A stretch of DNA of 10,655 bases from Thaumarchaeota archaeon UBA223 (GTDB lineage Archaea > Thermoproteota > Nitrososphaeria > Nitrososphaerales > UBA57), in the NCBI GenBank assembly GCA_002495905.1, contig DAHJ01000032.1:1-10655 (forward strand). Direction: 5' to 3'. A program made the translations under genes and the position numbers. Shown here one piece after another: positions 6,424 to 10,655 of this stretch (positions within the stretch are counted from its first letter, which is position 1; every line of letters begins with the position of its first letter). The notes beneath the pieces are model-generated. The model did not search any database, had not been told where the DNA came from, and was given only the letters and a program-made list of their open reading frames with translations.

Positions 6424-6723
6424 TTATATATTGAGAAATTTACTAATTTTTTTAACTGTGTCTGGCGTAGTTTTAATTACAAAACTAGCATTAGGATTAC
6501 CAAAAATAATTGAGATTTTTTTTTCGTATTCTTCCTTTAAACCAGAACCCGTGGGACAAACTCCTAAACTCTTTATTTCAAAATCATTCGATTTGAGAAA
6601 ATTAACATATGAATTGAATAACTGAATATCATTCCATTCTGTATTATTATCATTGCATAATGCAATCCAAACTTCAACAATAGAATTGTAAAGAAGTTTT
6701 TCAGTTAATTTTTCAAGACTCAT
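6424..6723 (-). CDS. Unknown small protein, about 99 residues
   Basis: I do not recognise this protein. Taken from ATG 6723 it has 99 residues, with no membrane segment or signal peptide. The N-terminal half looks helical (SLEKLTEKLLYNSIVEVWIA), followed by a charged helix and a mixed alpha/beta C-terminal half containing SLGVCPTGSG and FGNPNASFVIKT. The pattern suggests a small soluble cytoplasmic alpha/beta domain. GTG 6732 and ATG 6729 are alternative starts; ATG 6723 is favoured because GTGAT lies just upstream. The start region forms one arm of an inverted repeat (6724-6760), which could control expression. It lies 66 bases downstream of rpiA on the same strand. The gene is favoured over the antisense frame because its composition is that of a soluble protein while the antisense reading is merely hydrophobic. 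Confidence 0.65.
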   Translation of the reverse strand: MSLEKLTEKLLYNSIVEVWIALCNDNNTEWNDIQLFNSYVNFLKSNDFEIKSLGVCPTGSGLKEEYEKKISIIFGNPNASFVIKTTPDTVKKISKFLNI

Positions 6724-6760
6724 GATCATCACAGCATAAACCTATCTGACTGTGATTATC
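6724..6760. repeat. Inverted repeat at the start of the 99-residue gene
   Basis: Arms GATCATCACAG (6724-6734) and CTGTGATTATC (6750-6760) pair at 10 of 11 positions around a 15-base loop. On the minus strand the proximal arm contains the GTGAT ribosome-binding candidate and ends directly against ATG 6723. It could be an RNA hairpin that hides the start, or a two-half-site operator. Confidence 0.6.
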
Positions 6761-6789
6761 AAGACAAAAATTTGAGATATGATTAGGAG

Positions 6790-7464
6790 TCATACGATTT
6801 CAACAGTTCCATCTTCATTTGCCTTAAAAAATGTATCAATCTTCATAGAAAAGATTCCATTTGCAATTATTCCAGGAATATTAAGTAAGGATTGTTCTAG
6901 TTTCAATGGATCGTCAATATTTCCAAAATGAGCATCAATAACCAAATTCCCATTTTGAGTAAAGAAGGGATATCCTTTATTCAAAGTTCGGATAACAGGA
7001 TTTCCGCCATGTTCTTTAATTTTCTCTTCCACAAAGAATCTAGAAAATTCAGATACCTCGAGAGGGACAGGCCATGTAATTATGTCGACGTATTTTGAAT
7101 AATCGGCAACAATAATTGATTGATCGGCAGCCTCAATCATAATTTTTTCGCGATAATGTGCACCGCCACCTCCTTTTATCATAATATGATTTTTATCAAC
7201 TTCATCTGCTCCATCAACAACAACATCAATATCAGGAATCAATGTAGGAGATTCTAATACAATACCGTTCTTTTGTGCAATAATTTCTACTTGCATAGAA
7301 GTAGGAATTCCTCGTACGTCGAGATTTTCATCATTAATTCTTTTTCCAAGTGCATTAACAAATGCTGCAACTGCAGAACCACTACCAAGTCCTACTAATT
7401 GTCCATTGTTAATTTTTTGAGCTGCTTGTTCGCCCATTTTAATTACAGCGTCTTCTTTACTCAT
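6790..7464 (-). CDS. rpiA: Ribose-5-phosphate isomerase A
   Basis: RpiA interconverts ribose 5-phosphate and ribulose 5-phosphate, supplying ribose for nucleotides. From ATG 7464 the protein has 224 residues, close to the usual size. The phosphate loop GLGSGSA is at 25-31, DGADEVD begins at D84, and KGGGGA begins at K97; the catalytic set D84, D87, K97 and E106 has the same spacing as D81, D84, K94 and E103 of the E. coli enzyme. The common ALLREK after the glycine run is AHYREK here, with the glutamate kept. GTG 7473 is in frame but is itself part of the ribosome binding site GAGGTG (7471-7476), so ATG 7464 is chosen. The start overlaps the previous stop by 8 bases, linking rpiA to the coiled-coil protein operon. 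Confidence 0.96.
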   Translation of the reverse strand: MSKEDAVIKMGEQAAQKINNGQLVGLGSGSAVAAFVNALGKRINDENLDVRGIPTSMQVEIIAQKNGIVLESPTLIPDIDVVVDGADEVDKNHIMIKGGGGAHYREKIMIEAADQSIIVADYSKYVDIITWPVPLEVSEFSRFFVEEKIKEHGGNPVIRTLNKGYPFFTQNGNLVIDAHFGNIDDPLKLEQSLLNIPGIIANGIFSMKIDTFFKANEDGTVEIV

Positions 7465-7663
7465 ATAATTCACCTCGTCGTAATGAAATTTTATTAAGAT
7501 AAGGAATATTTTCTCGATTTACTACAGATTTGAGTTTCTTTTGTTCCTTAAATGATAAAATCGATTTAATTTTACGTGAATTTTTAATAGGAACTATTTC
7601 ACTTTTTTCAATATCAACTATATTGAGTTCTTCGAAAATTTTATCAATTGATTGCTTACTCAT
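7457..7663 (-). CDS. Unknown small basic protein, 68 residues
   Basis: No family is recognised. The protein is lysine-rich and basic overall, with an amphipathic N-terminal helix (about 3-15), a central KNSRKIKSILSFKEQKKLK patch and an R-R-G-E-L C-terminal end whose codons also supply the rpiA ribosome binding site. There are no cysteines, membrane segments or signal peptide. It is placed as a real gene because its ATG overlaps the stop of the coiled-coil gene as ATGA (7660-7663) and its own stop overlaps the rpiA start (ATGAGTAA), a tight coupling on both sides. The basic patch could bind nucleic acid or an acidic partner such as the upstream protein; this is a guess. Confidence 0.7.
   Translation of the reverse strand: MSKQSIDKIFEELNIVDIEKSEIVPIKNSRKIKSILSFKEQKKLKSVVNRENIPYLNKISLRRGELYE
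7471..7476 (-). promoter_or_regulatory. Ribosome binding site of rpiA
   Basis: GAGGTG on the minus strand, six bases before ATG 7464, embedded in the last codons of the upstream 68-residue gene. It fixes the rpiA start and rules out GTG 7473. Confidence 0.75.
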
Positions 7664-8445
7664 TCTTCCACATCCATTTGTTCTAATCGATTTAATGCTT
7701 CTAAGACTTCATCTCGTATTTCATTTACTTTATCGTCAGCTAAAGGAGTGTCTTTTGGTTTCTTAGGAGGTGTTTTCTTTGTAATGACTTCAGGTTCGGT
7801 TTTTACTTTTTCTTCATTTACTTCTTTTTTAGACTCATCATTACTTGAAACAGATTGATCACTGACTAGTTTTGGAGAAACTTTTATTTTTTTAGGAGTT
7901 GAAGGTGATGAAATTTTAGGTGTTTCAGGTTTAACAGGAATGTCTTTAGCAATAGTAGAAAGATCAGGTTTGTTAAATGATTTAACAGAATCTAATTTGA
8001 CAGTTAATTCATTCAATCTACGTTCAACTTGATTTAATTTTTGTGAGAATAAGTTAGTAAGTTCTTCATGGAGATTTTCTAATTCACTGGCTTCCAAAAT
8101 TAGTTCAGAATCTTGGAGATTTTTATCTAATGATTTAATTTGTTCTCTATAGCGTTCAGATAGCATATCACGTTCTTTTTTAGTAATTCTTCCATCGCCT
8201 TCTGCTTGAAATACGCGTCCTAAAGCATCAGTATGAAGTTCTTTTTCAAGTTTTAGGGTTTTATAGCGAAGTCGTGCTTGTTCAACCTCAAATTTTTTAC
8301 CTATTTCAGGAACAGATTTTGTGGATTCAGGAAGTTTTGAATTACCAGGAAATTCAGGTTTGAGATATTTGGTAATCAAAATAGAAAAAGCAGTTCCCGC
8401 AATTATACCTCCAAAAAGAGCAATTATGATTTCCAGGGCCGTCAT
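7660..8445 (-). CDS. Membrane-anchored coiled-coil protein of unknown function
   Basis: The 261-residue protein begins with a glycine/alanine/isoleucine transmembrane helix (about 5-26), then a proline-containing hinge and a long charged helical region (about 52-150) with strong coiled-coil character. Inside it, residues 80-91 (around EGDGRITKKE) resemble a degenerate EF-hand loop or the G-x-I-T-x-x-E turn of SHOCT domains. A Pro/Lys/Ser/Thr-rich, probably disordered linker (about 165-232) leads to a C-terminal acidic amphipathic helix (VNEIRDEVLEALNRLEQM). The layout suggests a membrane-tethered scaffold with a terminal docking helix facing the cytoplasm. It lacks a PRC barrel, so it is not an ordinary CdvA. 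It has its own promoter and its stop overlaps the start of the 68-residue gene. I know no function for it. Confidence 0.8.
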   Translation of the reverse strand: MTALEIIIALFGGIIAGTAFSILITKYLKPEFPGNSKLPESTKSVPEIGKKFEVEQARLRYKTLKLEKELHTDALGRVFQAEGDGRITKKERDMLSERYREQIKSLDKNLQDSELILEASELENLHEELTNLFSQKLNQVERRLNELTVKLDSVKSFNKPDLSTIAKDIPVKPETPKISSPSTPKKIKVSPKLVSDQSVSSNDESKKEVNEEKVKTEPEVITKKTPPKKPKDTPLADDKVNEIRDEVLEALNRLEQMDVEE

Positions 8446-8470
8446 TTCAATTTATGACTAGAAAAATCCG

Positions 8471-8478
8471 GATATAAG
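8471..8478 (-). promoter_or_regulatory. TATA box of the coiled-coil/68-residue/rpiA operon
   Basis: CTTATATC on the minus strand preceded by AAAAAG, centred about 30 bases before ATG 8445. It predicts a leader of only a few bases. It lies in the 61-base gap after the eL37 gene. Confidence 0.5.
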
Positions 8479-8506
8479 CTTTTTCAATTAGAAAAAATGG
8501 ACAAAA

Positions 8507-8680
8507 TTACCTAACATGCATCCAATTATATTGACGAATTTTAGCAGATCCAGCTTTTCCAAAACCACAAAATGCACATTTTTTATTCGTCATGTGATAT
8601 GCGTGTTTTCCACAACGACGGCAACGAATATGAGATTTACCTCTGCCTTTCTTTCCAGCTGAAGTAGTACCTTTAACCAT
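8507..8680 (-). CDS. rpl37e: 50S ribosomal protein eL37 (L37e)
   Basis: A 57-residue zinc-ribbon protein of the large ribosomal subunit, shared by archaea and eukaryotes, that binds 23S rRNA. Four zinc ligands are present as CRRC (C20, C23) and CAFC (C35, C38), flanked by the typical KKGRGKSHI and IRQYNW stretches. The start is ATG 8680, four bases after the strong site AGGTGAT; the earlier in-frame GTG at 8689 is inside that site. Only five bases separate it from the lsm stop, which itself overlaps the ribosome binding site. The lsm-eL37 pair is a familiar archaeal arrangement linking RNA chaperoning with ribosome synthesis. Confidence 0.97.
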   Translation of the reverse strand: MVKGTTSAGKKGRGKSHIRCRRCGKHAYHMTNKKCAFCGFGKAGSAKIRQYNWMHVR

Positions 8681-8684
8681 AATA

Positions 8685-8691
8685 ATCACCT
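8685..8691 (-). promoter_or_regulatory. Ribosome binding site of eL37, overlapping the lsm stop
   Basis: AGGTGAT on the minus strand contains the lsm stop TGA (8686-8688) and precedes ATG 8680 by four bases, coupling termination of lsm to initiation of eL37. Confidence 0.8.
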
Positions 8692-8916
8692 AGGCGGAGG
8701 AGATATAAGAATTACGTTATCTCCGCGTACAATAATAGTTCCCAAATCCTTAGTATTTTCTCCTTCTAAAATTTCTTGAGAGTCGTCAAGAGTAAGATTC
8801 ATGTGCTGATCAAATCCTTGCAAAGAACCTCTAATAACCTTATTTCCTTTGAGTTTGATTAAAACGACTTTACCAAGACTTTCTTCCAATACTTTAACAG
8901 ACATATCAACGGACAT
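8686..8916 (-). CDS. Sm-like archaeal protein (SmAP/Lsm)
   Basis: A 76-residue Sm-fold protein that assembles into a heptameric (or hexameric) ring binding U-rich RNA. A short N-terminal helix is followed by the Sm1 motif, with GKVVLIKLKG leading to GFDQHMNL (34-41), and the Sm2 motif IVRGDNVILI (62-71). The RNA-pocket residues H38, N40 and R64-G65-D66 are all present. It is the first gene of the lsm-eL37 pair; ATG 8916 has no good ribosome binding site and sits about 7 bases after the start predicted from a TATA box. It diverges from the cobalamin adenosyltransferase gene. Confidence 0.96.
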   Translation of the reverse strand: MSVDMSVKVLEESLGKVVLIKLKGNKVIRGSLQGFDQHMNLTLDDSQEILEGENTKDLGTIIVRGDNVILISPPPR

Positions 8917-8945
8917 TGTTAACCATAAAAATAAGAGTAATCGAG

Positions 8946-8953
8946 TTATTTAA
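8946..8953 (-). promoter_or_regulatory. TATA box of lsm-eL37
   Basis: TTAAATAA on the minus strand, centred 33 bases before ATG 8916, predicts a start near 8923. The 82-base gap holds this and the divergent promoter of the cobalamin gene back to back, so the two might share regulation. Confidence 0.45.
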
Positions 8954-8970
8954 GTCAATTTAAGAATTTT

Positions 8971-8979
8971 TTTAAATTA
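8971..8979 (+). promoter_or_regulatory. TATA box of the cobalamin adenosyltransferase gene
   Basis: TTTAAATTA centred at 8975, about 25 bases before the TTG at 8999, predicts transcription starting at or next to the start codon. Confidence 0.45.
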
Positions 8980-8998
8980 TCAAATAGTATAATCAGTA

Positions 8999-9547
8999 TT
9001 GAAGATTTATACAAAAAAAGGAGACAAGGGAAAAACAAATCTATTTGGTACAGATAAACGAATAAGTAAGGCATCAAAAAGAGTAAAGTCATATGGTGAA
9101 ATAGATGAATTAAATTCATTCATAGGATTAGCAATATCAGGAGATTTGCCAAAAGAATTCAGTAAGATATTAAGAGAATTAGATAAAATTCAAGGTGATT
9201 TGTTTGTAATTGGAGCAGAATTAGCAACAATTTCGAACGATAATAAAATAGCAAATAGAATAAAAAAGAAAGATGTCAAAAGGCTCGAGAATATTATTGA
9301 TTCATGTTCAGAAGAACTAGAGCCATTAAAGAATTTTATTTTACCAGGAGGATCATCAATAGCAGCAATATTCCACATATGTAGAACAGTATGTAGACGT
9401 GCAGAAAGAAATATTGTAGATTTAAGTGAAGAAGATGAGGTAAATGAAGAAATTATAACTTACTTGAACAGATTGTCAGATCTGTTTTTTATTCTTGCAA
9501 GATATTCAAATAAAATTCTAGATGTCGAAGACGTCAAATGGAATTAA
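8999..9547 (+). CDS. PduO-type cob(I)alamin adenosyltransferase
   Basis: This enzyme transfers the adenosyl group of ATP to cob(I)alamin, producing adenosylcobalamin for enzymes such as methylmalonyl-CoA mutase or class II ribonucleotide reductase. At 182 residues it has the normal length. The N-terminal ATP-binding motif YTKKGDKGKTNLFG (4-17) and RVKSYGEIDELNS (28-40) match the PduO family; the central FILPGGSS (LPGG at 115-118) and CRRAER (132-137) complete it. The start must be TTG 8999, since the family begins right at M-K-I-Y-T. No ribosome binding site is seen, and the TATA spacing indicates a leaderless TTG message. The stop overlaps the convergent acetyltransferase gene by 14 bases. 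CobA- or EutT-type enzymes are unrelated and excluded. Confidence 0.94.
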   Translation: MKIYTKKGDKGKTNLFGTDKRISKASKRVKSYGEIDELNSFIGLAISGDLPKEFSKILRELDKIQGDLFVIGAELATISNDNKIANRIKKKDVKRLENIIDSCSEELEPLKNFILPGGSSIAAIFHICRTVCRRAERNIVDLSEEDEVNEEIITYLNRLSDLFFILARYSNKILDVEDVKWN

Positions 9548-10400
9548 TACGTTGTTCTAATATAACGAGATTAGTCGATTTATTGAATCCGATATTATCA
9601 AGAATTTTTGCTTGATTTGAATCAGTTTCCGGAATAGAAAATATTTTCTTGTTGGCGTCGGATGAAATATTATTTTTAATAAATGATAAACATTCTTTTA
9701 GAACATCTTCAGATATATCAGAAAACAACATCTGAAAATCATTCCCATATCCATAATGTTTTGATGGTTGTACTAAAATAAATGAAGAATAAGACTTTGG
9801 AATAATAAGAAATGAATTATGTGAAAGTTCAGACAATGCAGCAGGAGACTGTTGCCACCATCTCCACCACAATGGAATCAATCGATTGTCCATTGGAGAC
9901 TTTTTAAGCAACGAATAGATTTGTTTCGAGTCTTTTATAATTGAGAATTCCTCCTGCAGGGAATTTGTTGAAATCGTGTCTAGTTCAATAGAGTAATATT
10001 GAGAGCGTAGAACTTCAGAAAATCCATGTTTTTCGAAGAGATTACGAGATGCAGTGTTCTTTATCGATGTAACTAGACGGCTATTTACTGCGTTTAGTTT
10101 CTTAGATCGTTCAAGATAATCTTTAATCATGAATTGGGCAATTCCTTGTCTTCGGTATTGTTCATGGACTCTTAGTGTTTCCAACCAAGAATCCGAGTCA
10201 AGAAGGTAATGATGATATACTCCCAATATTTGATTTTCAGATTCTACGACAATAAATGAACCTATTTCATTAGATATCCAATTATTCCAGACCGTAGGAA
10301 GAAAATCCCTTCCATTCCAAATACTTTTACAAAGTTCAGATATCTGTTCTAGATCTGAAGCGACGCCATTGCGTACATGTAATTTATCAATAACAGACAT
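9534..10400 (-). CDS. GNAT N-acetyltransferase with a second GNAT-like half
   Basis: A 288-residue protein. Residues about 7-140 form a standard GNAT domain: WLETLRVHEQYRRQGIA, with acetyl-CoA loop R83-R-Q-G-I-A88, then NTASRNLFEKHGF (115-127) and a closing strand. Residues about 150-288 look like a second, degenerate copy, ending in NQAKILDNIGF (about 262-272) and a strand that mirror the end of the first copy, but without an R/Q-x-x-G-x-G/A loop. The link contains a tryptophan-rich PLWWRWW (176-182). Substrate unknown: small molecule or protein amine are both possible. ATG 10400 has no ribosome binding site but a TATA box lies 29 bases upstream, within the end of the thioredoxin gene. Confidence 0.85.
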   Translation of the reverse strand: MSVIDKLHVRNGVASDLEQISELCKSIWNGRDFLPTVWNNWISNEIGSFIVVESENQILGVYHHYLLDSDSWLETLRVHEQYRRQGIAQFMIKDYLERSKKLNAVNSRLVTSIKNTASRNLFEKHGFSEVLRSQYYSIELDTISTNSLQEEFSIIKDSKQIYSLLKKSPMDNRLIPLWWRWWQQSPAALSELSHNSFLIIPKSYSSFILVQPSKHYGYGNDFQMLFSDISEDVLKECLSFIKNNISSDANKKIFSIPETDSNQAKILDNIGFNKSTNLVILEQRINSI

Positions 10401-10425
10401 TAAGAATACTGTAAACTTTAATTTG

Positions 10426-10433
10426 TTTTATAG
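10426..10433 (-). promoter_or_regulatory. TATA box of the acetyltransferase gene
   Basis: CTATAAAA on the minus strand overlaps the thioredoxin stop TAA (10428-10430). Its centre is 29 bases from ATG 10400, predicting a leader of about three bases. Confidence 0.55.
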
Positions 10434-10655
10434 ATATTCGTTAAGTTTTTCTTCAAAAAGTTCTTGAGTAATCGCGCCAATAATTGAATTCATTACTTGG
10501 CCATTCTTGATTATCAAGAAGGTAGGAATAGAACTTATTCCATATTTAGAAGGACTTATTGGATTTTTGTCTACATTAAGTTTAGCAAAAACAATTTTAT
10601 TCTCATAAATCAATGATAACTCCTCAATTATTGGATTCATTGCACGACAAGGACC
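10428..10655 (-). CDS. Thioredoxin (N-terminus cut by window edge)
   Basis: Seventy-five C-terminal residues are visible, starting in frame at GPCRAMNP, the second half of a WCGPC active site; only the second catalytic cysteine lies inside the window. The rest is typical: VFAKLNVDKNP (strand beta-3 and helix), YGISSIPTFLIIKNG with the conserved cis-proline, and a GAITQELFEEKL closing helix. Thioredoxins reduce protein disulfides in the cytoplasm. The ATG at 10640 is internal and is not the start. A glutaredoxin-like or nucleoredoxin variant cannot be ruled out because the first cysteine is missing from view. Confidence 0.93.
   Translation of the reverse strand, partial: GPCRAMNPIIEELSLIYENKIVFAKLNVDKNPISPSKYGISSIPTFLIIKNGQVMNSIIGAITQELFEEKLNEYL

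Noticed and set aside
6431..6625. Plus-strand open frame with a hydrophobic N-terminus, resembling a small membrane protein
   Set aside because: Opposite the 99-residue gene, whose soluble composition and upstream GTGAT make it the better reading; hydrophobic antisense frames are common in AT-rich genes.
7530..7858. Two plus-strand frames opposite the 68-residue and coiled-coil genes
   Set aside because: Leucine/serine-rich translations are complements of lysine/glutamate-rich coding sequence.
7660..8445. Coiled-coil protein as CdvA
   Set aside because: CdvA has an N-terminal PRC-barrel; this protein has a transmembrane helix there instead.
9190..9378. Minus-strand frame of 62 codons
   Set aside because: Antisense to conserved cobalamin adenosyltransferase sequence.
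1..10655. CRISPR arrays, insertion sequences, tRNA or rRNA genes
   Set aside because: No spaced direct repeats, transposase motifs or cloverleaf-like sequences were seen on either strand by eye; a tRNA/IS scan would be decisive.

Overview
The window is AT-rich, gene-dense archaeal chromosome. Archaeal markers are a beta proteasome subunit, the KH/metallo-beta-lactamase/beta-CASP termination nuclease FttA (aCPSF1), an Sm-like protein paired with ribosomal protein eL37, an MCT-1-like PUA protein, TATA-box promoters and GGTGA-type ribosome binding sites. The style of the Lsm, eL37 and SepF-like proteins, together with the low GC, suggests a Nitrososphaeria (Thaumarchaeota) lineage, probably a marine Nitrosopumilus/Nitrosopelagicus-like ammonia oxidiser. 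That placement is inferred from remembered protein style and was not tested by a search.

Layout: (1) 1-1957, minus strand: an envelope-type operon of an N-terminally anchored extracytoplasmic protein, a small DUF4129-like membrane protein and a MoxR AAA+ ATPase cut by the window edge; its genes overlap by a few bases. (2) 1958-2119: a divergent promoter region. (3) 2120-4694, plus strand: psmB and fttA, one base apart. (4) 4691-8916, minus strand: lsm-eL37; a membrane-anchored coiled-coil protein, a 68-residue protein and rpiA joined by ATGA-type overlaps; a 99-residue unknown; then an iscA-like gene, a dual-specificity phosphatase, a PUA protein and a SepF-like protein. (5) 8999-9547, plus strand: PduO-type cobalamin adenosyltransferase. 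(6) 9534-10655, minus strand: a tandem-GNAT-like acetyltransferase and a thioredoxin cut by the right edge.

The content is mostly housekeeping: protein turnover (proteasome), RNA metabolism (FttA, Lsm, PUA), translation (eL37), pentose phosphates (RpiA), Fe-S assembly (IscA type), cobalamin activation, redox (thioredoxin) and possible division functions (SepF-like). No mobile element, CRISPR array, tRNA or rRNA was seen. No stretch longer than about 165 bases lacks a gene. First genes of transcripts tend to have a TATA box about 26-30 bases before the start codon, meaning little or no leader, while several internal genes carry clear Shine-Dalgarno sites. Four genes appear to start with TTG. 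The least explained items are the MoxR operon with an altered sensor-2 motif, the SepF-like protein, the anchored coiled-coil protein with its small partner, and a near-perfect inverted repeat at the start of the 99-residue unknown gene.
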